Positions 37,508-47,498 of a stretch of 64,000 bases of DNA are shown here, in pieces (positions within the stretch are counted from its first letter, which is position 1; each line of letters starts with the position of its first letter). A program made the position numbers and the translations under genes. The notes below the pieces were generated by a model, which saw only the letters and a list, made by a program, of their open reading frames with translations, ran no database searches and had not been told where the DNA came from. Origin of the DNA: Croceivirga sp. (GTDB lineage: Bacteria; Bacteroidota; Bacteroidia; Flavobacteriales; Flavobacteriaceae); the NCBI GenBank assembly GCA_028281025.1, contig JANQKR010000048.1, positions 62,001 through 126,000 of the forward strand. Direction: 5' to 3'.

Positions 37508-39411
37508 GTAATTATCACATAAAACATCTAGAGGAATACTTTCAAGTATACAGAAAATCAGTTCGTAATCCAGAAAATTTTTGGGAGGAAGTTGCTGAGG
37601 AGCATTTTGTTTGGAGAAAAAAATGGGACAAGGTCCTGGAATGGGATTTTTCAAAACCGGAAATCAAATGGTTCGAAGGGGCCAAACTCAACATTACCGA
37701 AAATTGTATCGATCGCCATATCCATATCCGGGGCGACAAAACCGCTATCCTTTTTGAGCCCAATGATCCGGAAGAGGAGGCACAGCATATCACCTACAAG
37801 GAATTGCACAAAAGGGTTTGCAAAATGGCAAACGTACTAAAGGACAAAGGCATAAAAAAAGGGGATAGGGTGGTCGTCTATCTGCCGATGATTCCGGAAT
37901 TGGCCATATCCCTTTTGGCCTGTGCCCGAATAGGGGCGGTCCATTCCGTAGTATTTGCGGGATTCTCCTCTACCGCGCTATCAACCCGGATCAATGATTG
38001 TGGGGCCAAAATGGTATTGACTTCGGATGGTTCGTACAGGGGTTCCAAAACCATTGATCTAAAGGGTATTGTGGATGAGGCACTAAGGGATTGTCCAAGT
38101 GTGGAAAGCGTATTGGTCGCTAAACGGATCAATTCCGATATTACGATGAAAGAAGGTCGCGACGAATGGTTGGCACCATTAATGGAGGAGGCGTATGGGG
38201 ACTATTCAGCGGAAATTATGGATGCCGAGGATCCCCTATTTATCCTCTATACCTCCGGATCGACCGGGAAACCAAAAGGAATGGTGCATACTACGGGAGG
38301 ATATATGGTCTATACCTCCTATACGTTTAAGAACGTATTCCAATATCGAGAGGATGATATTTATTGGTGTACCGCAGACATTGGATGGATAACCGGGCAC
38401 TCCTATATCGTTTACGGCCCCTTGGCCAATGGCGCTACGACCGTTATGTTTGAAGGCGTACCCTCATATCCTGATTTCGGACGTTTTTGGGAAGTTGTGG
38501 AGAAGCATAAAATCACACAATTTTATACGGCTCCAACTGCCATTAGGGCTTTGGCAAAGGAGAACCTCGACTATGTAAATAAATACGACCTGTCCTGTCT
38601 CAAAGTTTTGGGAACGGTAGGGGAGCCTATTAATGAAGAAGCCTGGCACTGGTACAACGATCATGTAGGGGAGAAGAAATGTCCCATTGTGGATACGTGG
38701 TGGCAAACCGAAACCGGCGGCATATTAATTTCGCCCATTCCTTTTGCCACACCCACAAAACCAACCTATGCCACCCTGCCCATGCCTGGGGTACAGCCTG
38801 CGTTGATGGATGAAAATGGCAGTGAGATCAAAGGAAACCAAACAGATGGCCGACTTTGCATTAAATTTCCTTGGCCCTCAATGGCGAGATCTATATGGGG
38901 GAACCACCAACGGTATAAGGATACGTATTTTTCTGCATTCAAGGATATGTACTTCACTGGTGATGGGGCTTTAAGGGATGAAGTAGGTTACTATCGCATC
39001 ACTGGACGTGTGGATGATGTCATCATCGTTTCCGGCCATAACCTGGGAACCGCACCAATTGAAGATGCGATCAATGAGCATCCTGCAGTAGCGGAATCAG
39101 CCATTGTGGGCTATCCCCATGACATTAAGGGAAATGCCCTATATGGTTATGTGATCCTAAAGGAAACCGGGGAATCACGGGACCGTGACAATTTGAAAAA
39201 GGAAATCAATCAGGTGATTACGGAGCATATTGGACCTATAGCAAAATTGAACAAGATTCAGTTTGTTCCTGGACTTCCCAAGACTCGAAGCGGAAAGATC
39301 ATGCGTCGTATCCTTAGAAAGATAGCGTCCAAGGATACCAAGAATCTTGGGGATACTTCCACTTTATTGAATCCTGAAGTGGTGGAGAAAATTATGGAGG
39401 AAGCCCTTTAA
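37504..39411 (+). CDS. acs: acetate-CoA ligase (acetyl-CoA synthetase)
   Basis: 635 residues, normal length. Signatures: LYTSGSTGKPKGMVHTTGGY, WWQTETGGILISP, GHNLGTAPIEDAI and PKTRSGKIMRR with Lys598, the residue regulated by acetylation in Acs. It turns acetate, ATP and CoA into acetyl-CoA via acetyl-AMP. As last gene of the plus-strand module it completes uptake and activation. Its stop overlaps the convergent exonuclease gene by 4 bases, so no terminator separates them. Confidence 0.95.
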   Translation: MSNYHIKHLEEYFQVYRKSVRNPENFWEEVAEEHFVWRKKWDKVLEWDFSKPEIKWFEGAKLNITENCIDRHIHIRGDKTAILFEPNDPEEEAQHITYKELHKRVCKMANVLKDKGIKKGDRVVVYLPMIPELAISLLACARIGAVHSVVFAGFSSTALSTRINDCGAKMVLTSDGSYRGSKTIDLKGIVDEALRDCPSVESVLVAKRINSDITMKEGRDEWLAPLMEEAYGDYSAEIMDAEDPLFILYTSGSTGKPKGMVHTTGGYMVYTSYTFKNVFQYREDDIYWCTADIGWITGHSYIVYGPLANGATTVMFEGVPSYPDFGRFWEVVEKHKITQFYTAPTAIRALAKENLDYVNKYDLSCLKVLGTVGEPINEEAWHWYNDHVGEKKCPIVDTWWQTETGGILISPIPFATPTKPTYATLPMPGVQPALMDENGSEIKGNQTDGRLCIKFPWPSMARSIWGNHQRYKDTYFSAFKDMYFTGDGALRDEVGYYRITGRVDDVIIVSGHNLGTAPIEDAINEHPAVAESAIVGYPHDIKGNALYGYVILKETGESRDRDNLKKEINQVITEHIGPIAKLNKIQFVPGLPKTRSGKIMRRILRKIASKDTKNLGDTSTLLNPEVVEKIMEEAL

Positions 39412-40076
39412 AGGAACTTCCAGAATTCCCAAAACCTGTCTTTTTTGAGTAATTTTTCAAGGGAGGCAGGTTGTAAATTTTCCAGAATATGTAAAAAGGC
39501 AATGGCTGTGATATAGGCATCGCCCAAGGCCGTATGCCTATCCGTTTTGGGAATATTGAAATATTCGGACAGCTCATCCAAACTGTAATGCCCCTCTTGC
39601 TTTCTCTTCAACCTCGGAAGGCTTTTGTTGAAAAGCACCGAAGTATCCAATTCCGGGTTCATCAATTTGGGCAGTCCATGTCTTTTGAGGGCCTGATTCA
39701 GCATACCTACATCAAAACGTACGTGATGTGCTACCAAAACCGCATTTTCCAAAAGCCGTAAAAGGATTTGAAGCCCTTCAATTTCAGGAATTCGTGCTAC
39801 TTTTCCCTTTTTTAGGATGCCATGGATTTCCACCGTTTTGGCATCAAAGGCGGTTTGATCCAAAAATACCTCAAAGGCCTCCTTTGCCTTTATGGTGCCA
39901 TTTTTTATCCGAAGCGCGCCAATGCTTAAAATCCGGTCGTTTTTTAGATCAAATCCCGTGGTTTCCGTATCCAGAACCACAAAATTGGCTTCGGAGACCT
40001 TTTTGGGGAGTCCCAAACGAAAGGAAGCTTCGTAAGCTTTCCAGAATTCCGGAAGAGTAGGAGGGGTTTCGGCCAT
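39408..40076 (-). CDS. DEDDh 3'-5' exonuclease (DnaQ-like)
   Basis: 222 residues. Exo I motif VLDTETTGFD, Exo II LVAHHVRFDVGML, Exo III HTALGDAYITA complete the DEDDh set. A short N-terminal extension (PTLPEFWKAYEASF) precedes it. It lies 2 bases downstream of the cNMP/CBS/DUF294 gene in the same direction. This pair beside acs recurs in many proteobacterial and Bacteroidota genomes by my recollection, suggesting a functional link whose nature I do not know. Confidence 0.88.
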   Translation of the reverse strand: MAETPPTLPEFWKAYEASFRLGLPKKVSEANFVVLDTETTGFDLKNDRILSIGALRIKNGTIKAKEAFEVFLDQTAFDAKTVEIHGILKKGKVARIPEIEGLQILLRLLENAVLVAHHVRFDVGMLNQALKRHGLPKLMNPELDTSVLFNKSLPRLKRKQEGHYSLDELSEYFNIPKTDRHTALGDAYITAIAFLHILENLQPASLEKLLKKDRFWEFWKFL

Positions 40077-40078
40077 TT

Positions 40079-41995
40079 TTAACGCACTCTTGAAACCATA
40101 AATCGGATATTCAATAGCTCTTGGATTTCCTTAATGGTTTTAAAGGTTCTTTTGAGTTTCATTTTCTCCTCTTTGTTCAACAGCTCCAAATTAATGTACC
40201 TGCCGGAATCATTGTTTTGAAGGCCTTGCTTTGTTCTAAAGCGCAACAAGGCTTTACTGGCATAACTGCAGGCCAAAAAAGTCTCCTGATTATTGGGTTC
40301 CAATTCTGCCAGTTTCTCATAACGCTCCCAAGTATTACTGATATCCGGGACGTTATGGTGCAGGATCAGTACCCGAGCGGCGTCCACTAATGGCATTAGG
40401 GCACGTTGTTTGAGATCAAAGAAGTCTTTGTGTTCCCCATCCTGCTCTACTAGGAACTGTCTAAAAAAGCCTGAGGGAGAAGGGTTCATGAGCGAACTGC
40501 TTGCCAGATGACTTAGGAAAATGGGATATTTTTTAACAGTGTCAAAAATATGTCGCGACAATTTGGATACCAATTCCTTATCGCCATGGGCCCTATTGTA
40601 ATCAAAGAAAATGGAAGATAACAATACCTCATCGGGTCCGGGGTTCATGATCCATTTGGAGGTCATTTTTTGATAGCCGGAAAGACTATTGCACCATTTT
40701 GGATTGGAGGCCATCATATCTGCCGGACAAAACTCATAGCCAATAACGTTAAGTCCATTGGTGATGTATTTTGCCAATTCCAAAAAGTACTTTTGGGTCG
40801 CTTCAAAGTCATCATCCGACACATCTTCAAAAATTAGGGCATTGTCCTGATCGGTATGCAGCAACTGTTCACTTCTTCCCTGGCTCCCCATGGCCAACCA
40901 AGCGAATTTTACCGGGGGTTCGGAGGGCATTTTTTCCAACGCCAGTTTTATGACTTGCTTGATACAGGAATCATTAAGTTCCGAGATGATTTTGGAGGTC
41001 AAAGCCATAGGGATATTTTGGTCCAGATATCCCCGGAGTAAATTCATCACCCCACTTCTTAGGGGTTTGATGTCCTCAACGCTCCTGGAACGTTTAATGG
41101 CCTTGACCAAAACCGCAGGATTATTGCCCAAGGAGAGCATTAGGTCATGTTTGGATAAAATGCCAATGGCCTTGGTGTTCACAGTGCCGTCCTCGGTCAA
41201 TACCAAGTGGCTGATATTGCTCTTCATCATGGCCATCTGTGCCTGTGTAATGGTAAGCTTTGTGGGATAGGTGATCACTGGGGAGGACATGATACTTTTT
41301 GCCTCGGAGGAAATGGGATGGTCCCCCGTGGCGATTTTATTGCGCAAATCCTTATCCGTAATAATCCCAATGGGCATTCCTTTTTGCTCTATCAGCATTG
41401 CACCAATTCCTTTGGAAGTCATTTGTTGGGCAATGGTTTTGATGCTGGTTTCCGGGGCAACGGATATGATACCCTTTGAAAATTCAACAGGCTGTAAATC
41501 CAACAATCGCGATTCATTCTTGGGATTGAATTGATCGGCATTTCCCAGTAACTGGCCCCGATTACTTTTGTCGTAGGGATTTCGGGTATTTGAGGCAAAG
41601 CTCTCCACTAAAAAGTCGGCAACCCTTCTGTTCTCCTTGATGTACGGTCGGAACTTAGCTATGGGAATGGCGTAAAGAATGGTTTCCTCCTGTGTCTTTG
41701 CCCGTAACCTGTAGTTCTCATGGGCCATCAACGGCCTTAAGCCAAAGATGTCCCCTTCGTCACATATATCCAAGATGACCTTTTCCCCCGTATCCCAAAG
41801 GGCTACAGCACCTTTATGGACCACATAGAACTGGTCGTGGGCCGACTCATCGATTTCAAAGACCAGACTGTCCTTTTCTTTATAGCTAATGGAGACTTCT
41901 TCGGATAAGGCTTCCAATTGTACTACCGACAAATTGGAAAATGGAGGATACCTTTTAAGAAAATCCGCAATGCGAAATGAGATGGTATTCTTCAT
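40079..41995 (-). CDS. cNMP-binding, CBS-pair and DUF294 nucleotidyltransferase-like protein
   Basis: 638 residues in four parts: a cyclic-nucleotide-binding beta-roll (about 15-130), a CBS pair (about 170-290; SVAPETSIKTIAQQMTSKGIGAML, ILSKHDLMLSLG), a DUF294 nucleotidyltransferase-like domain with GSQGRSEQ and DQDNALI (about 370-400), and DUF294_C. The arrangement resembles GlnD-like signal proteins. Adenine nucleotides or cNMP could be sensed. It shares an operon with the exonuclease and converges on the acetate genes, hence a role in acetate/energy signalling is plausible. Confidence 0.9.
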   Translation of the reverse strand: MKNTISFRIADFLKRYPPFSNLSVVQLEALSEEVSISYKEKDSLVFEIDESAHDQFYVVHKGAVALWDTGEKVILDICDEGDIFGLRPLMAHENYRLRAKTQEETILYAIPIAKFRPYIKENRRVADFLVESFASNTRNPYDKSNRGQLLGNADQFNPKNESRLLDLQPVEFSKGIISVAPETSIKTIAQQMTSKGIGAMLIEQKGMPIGIITDKDLRNKIATGDHPISSEAKSIMSSPVITYPTKLTITQAQMAMMKSNISHLVLTEDGTVNTKAIGILSKHDLMLSLGNNPAVLVKAIKRSRSVEDIKPLRSGVMNLLRGYLDQNIPMALTSKIISELNDSCIKQVIKLALEKMPSEPPVKFAWLAMGSQGRSEQLLHTDQDNALIFEDVSDDDFEATQKYFLELAKYITNGLNVIGYEFCPADMMASNPKWCNSLSGYQKMTSKWIMNPGPDEVLLSSIFFDYNRAHGDKELVSKLSRHIFDTVKKYPIFLSHLASSSLMNPSPSGFFRQFLVEQDGEHKDFFDLKQRALMPLVDAARVLILHHNVPDISNTWERYEKLAELEPNNQETFLACSYASKALLRFRTKQGLQNNDSGRYINLELLNKEEKMKLKRTFKTIKEIQELLNIRFMVSRVR

Positions 41996-42082
41996 GCCAT
42001 AAGTTAACCATTAATGGCAATTATAGGAACACCGGATCAAAAAATAAATCGAAAGATATCCATGGTGATGACCAAAGGAGGC

Positions 42083-42562
42083 TTAATTCAATAATGGCAA
42101 TAGGTCATGGAAGCCCTGTTTGTATTCCAGGACTTTAAATAGGACTACGGTCTCACCAAGGTTTTCCAAGTCATTGATGTAATCCTTTCCCGAATTCTCG
42201 AAGTATTTGGTATCCCCCTTATTGACCCTGATCAAACTTACCCGGCCATTGCCCGATCTACTTTTTAAAAGGGCATCGGTTTCTGAGATCCAAGAATAGT
42301 TTTTGTTGTTTTTTACGAAGGGAATACGTTCCCCAACATCCAATTTGAGGTTCCATAGCCGTATGGTGTTGTCCTCAAACAATACTGCATTGCCAAGGGA
42401 TTCACTAAACTCCAATAGATGGAGCTCCCTTACGTATTTATCTTCCCATTGGGTAAAATCATGAGCTGGGTTAAGTTCCAAACACTCCATGCCTTCAAAT
42501 TTTGAGGCGGCGAAATTACTTACAATTATCCAAAGTATAGTACTAAAAATAGCCGTTAACAT
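42083..42562 (-). CDS. hypothetical protein with N-terminal hydrophobic segment
   Basis: 159 residues. The N-terminal about 18 residues are hydrophobic (LTAIFSTILWIIV), giving a membrane anchor or signal peptide. The rest is mixed alpha/beta without a motif I recognise. It is a single gene, 87 bases from the start of the cNMP/CBS gene and running in the same direction. Confidence 0.5.
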   Translation of the reverse strand: MLTAIFSTILWIIVSNFAASKFEGMECLELNPAHDFTQWEDKYVRELHLLEFSESLGNAVLFEDNTIRLWNLKLDVGERIPFVKNNKNYSWISETDALLKSRSGNGRVSLIRVNKGDTKYFENSGKDYINDLENLGETVVLFKVLEYKQGFHDLLPLLN

Positions 42563-43379
42563 ATTGTTTGTATTGCACTATTCGCAATAATGGTCCCAGT
42601 ATTTACTATTCTTCCAAGGGATTCTCGCTCTTATCGTTCATTAGAAAGAAAAGTCCTAAAGAAATTTTGAAATCAATAAAAATGAGCACCAGCAGAACCT
42701 CGATTGTGGGATGTCCCAGTACAATTCAAACAGAAAAGCCTTTGCCCAAAATGGGACAGGGAAATACCTTTCCCCAGTATGCGGATTAGGACGACCTATT
42801 CCGTCCCGACTCCAAAAGTTTTCCATTCCAAATATGATATGGAACAATAAAGGCGCTAAACTTTTAACATAATTTTTCTGGAATACGTAGGAAAAAACCC
42901 CGGCATATGACAATTATCATCTTCTTTTTGTAAATAGATACGCACATTTGAAATACGAAAAAAATTATGTAAGTAAGTTTTTTCGTCATTTAATTAGAAC
43001 CAAGCAATAACCGAGAACATTGATTTTCCATTGGGATTTTAAGGCAATACGATAATGCTTTTATGGGCCATTTGCAAAGGAAAGGCGAAAGGAAAAAGTA
43101 GTGGTTCGCGGTTTTGCTAAACAGTACCAAACCAATATAATGCCATACCCAATGTTTCCCTATGCCAAAGCCACTGAAAAGGCGACCAACCCCTTTTTAC
43201 GTAGCTTGATCCATATACTTTTTGAACGGACCAACACCTTTGTTTCGGGGTCAAACCGGGCGCAAATTGCTGCCCATGTCCATTATAACACCTCTCATAC
43301 CAAAGCAATGGAGGCCAGTACAGGTATGGGACCATTTCATTTACCCAAGATTTCCAAAACCATAGTAAATACATCCGCC
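42563..43379. other. long gene-free stretch before the accessory region
   Basis: 817 bases without a supported gene. The frame of the next gene stays open from 43101, giving a 93-residue upstream extension (it includes the phrase FVSGSNRAQIAAHVHYN), but a clear signal peptide begins only at 43380, so the extension is probably chance or a remnant. No RNA gene or clear repeat is seen. Confidence 0.4.
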
Positions 43380-44822
43380 ATGAAAAAGACCTTTTCGTTG
43401 TCTATTTCAGTACTTCTTTTTTTCTGTTTTTATGCGCTACGGGCTCAAGAATTACACACAGAAAGCAATGCCACAAGTATAACCAACGAGGCCAATTCCT
43501 TGGAGGGATGGACCTATGGAAATGCCATTGGAACCGTGGAGACCACAGATGCTTTTCATGGAAACTATGCCATTAAGTTTGAGGCCCAGTCCGATGGCTG
43601 GCAGAGGGGAACGTACCGATTCAATACTACTCAAGGGCAACAGTATTTAATAACCCTTGCGGCCAAGAGTTCCAGCCCCACCAATCCGGAGATCAATATT
43701 TCCGGAACTGTTGAACCATCTTATACACGGATTGTTTCAAGTAATTGGAGCAGCTACAGTTTGACCGTCACAGCATCAGGTTCGTCGATTGACGTTAGGG
43801 TTTATCTTGGACTACCGGCGCTACAGGGAAATACCGTATATATCGATAGTTTCTCCATAACCCCGGTAAATGGGGCAGATACCCAAGCCCCGACCGCCCC
43901 ATCACTATCTAGCACAGGCCAGACCGATACCACGGTGAATCTGGCCTGGAGCGGGGCGACGGATAATTTGGGGGTTATTGGCTATAAAATTTTCATGAAT
44001 GGCAGTTACTTCAGCAATACCGCCAATGTAGGTACCCATCAGATGCAAGGGCTTACGCCCGGCACCAATTACAATTTTGTGGTGAAGGCCTTGGATGCTG
44101 CAGGTAACGAAAGCGTGGACAGTAATCAGATTTCTGTCATGACCAACAGTGGTCCGGATACCCAAGCCCCAACGGCCCCATCATTGTCCAGCACGGGCCA
44201 TACCGATACCACAGTGGATCTTTCCTGGGGCGCGGCTACGGATGATACTGGGGTCACTGGGTATCAAATCTTCAAGGATGGCGTACTCGAGACGACTTTG
44301 GGCAGTGTGGGGACCTATCAGGTAATAGGTCTTACGGCAAGTACTGCCTACAGTTTTACGGTTACTGCCTTGGATGCGGCAGGTAACGAGAGCCTTGCCA
44401 GTAACGCCATTTCGGTAACCACGGATGCCGGTTCTGGCGGGGGTTCAGGGAGCCCCGTTTGGTCAGAGACCGGTTCTACGGCCAGTTACAACGGTAGTGT
44501 GGCGATTGGTACAGGTGCCGTTCCCTCTGGATATAAACTTGCCGTTGAGGGCCATATTAGGGCCCGGGAGGTCCGTGTGGACCAGGATACCTGGCCAGAC
44601 TACGTCTTTAAAGAGGGCTATGATCTTCCCAGTCTGAAAGAAATTCAAAAACATATTCAAGAAAAAGGCCATTTGCCCAACATCCCCTCAGCTGAAGAGG
44701 TCAGGACCAACGGTGTGGAACTAGGGGAAATGAATAAGCTGCTCCTGGAAAAGATTGAGGAATTGACCCTTCACATCATTCAACTAAAAAAGGAAATAAA
44801 AACCAATAATCAAAAGCCATGA
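43380..44822 (+). CDS. secreted protein: CBM-like domain, two FN3, shared C-terminal module
   Basis: 480 residues from ATG 43380, chosen because a signal peptide follows directly (MKKTFSLSISVLLFFCFYAL, then RAQ). Domains: CBM_4_9-like beta-sandwich (about 25-165), two fibronectin type III repeats (about 165-255 and 258-350, each beginning DTQAPTAPSLSSTG), a GSGGGSGSP linker, and a C-terminal module of about 115 residues (YKLAVEGHIRAREVRVDQDT, WPDYVF, HLPNIPSAEEV, LGEMNKLLLEKIEELTLH) ending in a coiled coil. The same module ends the next two genes. It overlaps the next gene by 4 bases. Confidence 0.75.
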   Translation: MKKTFSLSISVLLFFCFYALRAQELHTESNATSITNEANSLEGWTYGNAIGTVETTDAFHGNYAIKFEAQSDGWQRGTYRFNTTQGQQYLITLAAKSSSPTNPEINISGTVEPSYTRIVSSNWSSYSLTVTASGSSIDVRVYLGLPALQGNTVYIDSFSITPVNGADTQAPTAPSLSSTGQTDTTVNLAWSGATDNLGVIGYKIFMNGSYFSNTANVGTHQMQGLTPGTNYNFVVKALDAAGNESVDSNQISVMTNSGPDTQAPTAPSLSSTGHTDTTVDLSWGAATDDTGVTGYQIFKDGVLETTLGSVGTYQVIGLTASTAYSFTVTALDAAGNESLASNAISVTTDAGSGGGSGSPVWSETGSTASYNGSVAIGTGAVPSGYKLAVEGHIRAREVRVDQDTWPDYVFKEGYDLPSLKEIQKHIQEKGHLPNIPSAEEVRTNGVELGEMNKLLLEKIEELTLHIIQLKKEIKTNNQKP

Positions 44823-46156
44823 AAAATCAAATTTTATTTACAATCGCACTCTTTCTTTTTTCCTCCAATTCAGTTTTGGCCCAGGATCCCTGTGATCCAG
44901 TCTCAAACTATGGATGGACCAGTCAAGATATTGGATCAGTGGCCGCTATTGGGAGTTCATGTACCGATGGGGTTACCTTCAATGTTAATGGAAGTGGTGC
45001 GGATATATGGGATGCTACAGATGAATTTCATTTTGTATACCAACAGCTGACTGGAGATTCCGAAATCATTGCCCGTGTAATCTCCATGGACAATACCGAT
45101 GGTTGGGCAAAGGCGGGTATAATGATTAGAAAAAGCCTTCAGGCCAACTCCTCCCTGGCACTATTGTCCATGCACCCCGATCCAACAGGCAGTGGACCAC
45201 GTCTTTCAATGCAACACAGGGATTTGGATGGGGCATTAATGATAACAAGCTCCAATAATTATTTTGATACGGCAGGTTCATCCTTCCCAATATACATACG
45301 ATTGGTACGCCAAGGTAGTTTGGTTTCCGCCTATCATTCCTATACCAACGGAAACTGGAATCTGTTGATCAGTCGAAGTATTGATTTAAATCAGGATGTC
45401 TTTGTGGGTCTTGCCGTCACCTCACATAATGATGGGGTTATCAACAGCGCCTATTTCGACAATGTTCAGCTAAGTGATAGTAGTGCTGCAATACCCGTAA
45501 CCAGTGTATCACTTGACGTGTCCAGTTTGGCTCTGGATATTGGCCAAAATGCCCAACTAACGGCAACGCTCCAACCTAGTAATGCCACCAATCAAAACCT
45601 AAACTGGTCTTCTTCCAATACCTCCATTGCCACGGTAAATTCCAGTGGATTGGTTACGGCCGTAGCCGAAGGGAATACTACAATAACGGTTACCACGGTT
45701 GATGGAGGCTTTACTTCAGCTACCGTTGTAACCGTCTCCGATCCCGGTGGGTCCACCCCACCAGGAAGTTCAGTGTGGTCAGAGACGGGTTCCACAGCCA
45801 GCTATAGTGGCGATGTGGCCATTGGTACGGCTACGGTCCCAACGGGCTATAGACTTGCCGTTGAGGGCCATATCAGGGCTCGAGAGGTCCGTGTGGATCA
45901 GGACACCTGGCCCGATTATGTCTTTAAAAAGGGTTATGACCTCCCTTCTCTTGAAGCGGTTCAAAAACATATTGAAGAACATGGACATCTGCCCAATATC
46001 CCCTCCGCAAAAGAAGTAAAAGTCAATGGTGTTGAACTGGGTGAAATGGATCGGCTGCTGTTGGAAAAAATTGAGGAATTGACATTATATATCATGGCAC
46101 TTAAAAAAGAAAACCTAAAGCAACAATTGGAAATAGAATCATTAAAGCAAGAATAA
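44819..46156 (+). CDS. secreted protein: LamG/DUF1349-like domain, BIG2 domain, shared C-terminal module
   Basis: 445 residues. Signal peptide (MKNQILFTIALFLFSSNSVL, AQ). Residues about 25-220 resemble a DUF1349/concanavalin-like sandwich (FVYQQLTGDSEIIARV, WAKAGIMIR); about 225-305 is a bacterial Ig-like BIG2 domain (VTSVSLDVSSLALDIGQ, SSSNTSIATVN, VTAVAEGNTTITVT). The final about 115 residues are the shared module (YRLAVEGHIRAREVRVDQDT, WPDYVFKKGYDLPSL). Translationally coupled to the preceding gene by a 4-base overlap. Confidence 0.75.
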   Translation: MKNQILFTIALFLFSSNSVLAQDPCDPVSNYGWTSQDIGSVAAIGSSCTDGVTFNVNGSGADIWDATDEFHFVYQQLTGDSEIIARVISMDNTDGWAKAGIMIRKSLQANSSLALLSMHPDPTGSGPRLSMQHRDLDGALMITSSNNYFDTAGSSFPIYIRLVRQGSLVSAYHSYTNGNWNLLISRSIDLNQDVFVGLAVTSHNDGVINSAYFDNVQLSDSSAAIPVTSVSLDVSSLALDIGQNAQLTATLQPSNATNQNLNWSSSNTSIATVNSSGLVTAVAEGNTTITVTTVDGGFTSATVVTVSDPGGSTPPGSSVWSETGSTASYSGDVAIGTATVPTGYRLAVEGHIRAREVRVDQDTWPDYVFKKGYDLPSLEAVQKHIEEHGHLPNIPSAKEVKVNGVELGEMDRLLLEKIEELTLYIMALKKENLKQQLEIESLKQE

Positions 46157-46184
46157 AGCACACTCTAAATAAAAACACGAAAGT

Positions 46185-47498
46185 ATGAAAACGGAATTAT
46201 TGCACAAATTGATTACGAATTACCTGCTCTTGCTATTGTTTATAGTAGTTGGGTCAGCATTTGGAAATAAAGTATCTCCCATACCCATAAAAAATGCAAG
46301 GGGGACAACACATTTCGTACCTCCAACCTGTCCGGTTTCCAATACCTTTTCCAATGCCAATGGTGGGGGTACGCACAGTTTTAATTACTCCAATGTGGAG
46401 ACCCTTTCCATAGACTTTGACTTTATCGATAACTCCTTTCAGGTGGAAATCAATGGGACACTAGTACATCCCAGTACTATGGAGATGGAATTCGCATTGC
46501 TTAGTGCTGGGGAAGTTCATATGGTATTTCAGTCCAACAGCGATGAAATGGATTCCCCTTGGCTGCCCAATTCAAACGGACTGCCCAGATTACGTTTGCA
46601 AATTGACACCCTTGGGAATGTATTTCTAATAGGGACCAGAACCATTGATTCAACAGTTATGGAAGTGATGGTCCCAAGTGACGGGACACTATTCAATACC
46701 ATTTCCTTTCCTTCCGGTACTACTTCCGTGACGGTGACCAATCTGGATGATAGTAGTGACGATGGTATTTCAGGGACCATTATAGCGGAGGAGAGCTGTA
46801 ACCCATCAGATTCAGTTCCCCCAACGGCCCCAGTACTTTCCAGTACGGGCCATACCGACACCACCGCCAACCTCTCCTGGAGCGGGGCCACGGATAATAT
46901 AGGGGTAACGGGCTATAGGATTTTCAAGGATGGTGTACTCGAGGCTACTTTGGGCAATGTGACCACCCATCAAGTGATAGGTCTCTCTGCAAGTACTGCT
47001 TACAGTTTTACGGTTACTGCTTTGGATGCGGGGGGCAATGAAAGCCTGGTCAGCAATGCCATTTCGGTAACCACGGATACCAGTTCTGGCGGGGGTTCAG
47101 GGAGCTCCGTTTGGTCAGAGACCGGTTCCACGGCCAGTTACAACGGTAGTGTGGCGATTGGTACGGCTGCCGTTCCCTCTGGATACCGACTTGCCGTGGA
47201 GGGCCATATCAGGGCCCGAGAGGTCCGTGTGGACCAGGATACCTGGCCCGATTATGTCTTCCAAAAAGACTACCCATTGGCTTCCCTGGGTAAAATCGAA
47301 GAGCACATTAAGGAAAAGGGTCACTTGCCCAATATGCCTTCGGCCAAGGAAGTAAGGGCCAATGGAATGGAAATAGGGGAAATGAACCGCTTGCTCTTGG
47401 AAAAGATAGAAGAGCTCACCCTACATGCCATAGCACAACATAAGGCCATTGAAAAATTACAAGCAGAGATCAATGCTTTAAAAACGGATAAGAAATGA
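46185..47498 (+). CDS. secreted protein: novel N-domain, FN3, shared C-terminal module
   Basis: 437 residues. Hydrophobic signal segment near residues 10-25 (LLLLLFIVVGSAFG). Residues about 45-210 form a beta-rich domain I do not recognise; one FN3 repeat (about 215-300, PTAPVLSSTGHTDTTANLSW) and the GSGGGSGSS linker lead into the shared module (WPDYVFQKDYPLASL, HLPNMPSAKEV, IGEMNRLLLEKIEELTLH). It overlaps the start of the RHS gene by 4 bases, tying the three module proteins to the RHS locus in one transcription unit. Confidence 0.75.
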   Translation: MKTELLHKLITNYLLLLLFIVVGSAFGNKVSPIPIKNARGTTHFVPPTCPVSNTFSNANGGGTHSFNYSNVETLSIDFDFIDNSFQVEINGTLVHPSTMEMEFALLSAGEVHMVFQSNSDEMDSPWLPNSNGLPRLRLQIDTLGNVFLIGTRTIDSTVMEVMVPSDGTLFNTISFPSGTTSVTVTNLDDSSDDGISGTIIAEESCNPSDSVPPTAPVLSSTGHTDTTANLSWSGATDNIGVTGYRIFKDGVLEATLGNVTTHQVIGLSASTAYSFTVTALDAGGNESLVSNAISVTTDTSSGGGSGSSVWSETGSTASYNGSVAIGTAAVPSGYRLAVEGHIRAREVRVDQDTWPDYVFQKDYPLASLGKIEEHIKEKGHLPNMPSAKEVRANGMEIGEMNRLLLEKIEELTLHAIAQHKAIEKLQAEINALKTDKK

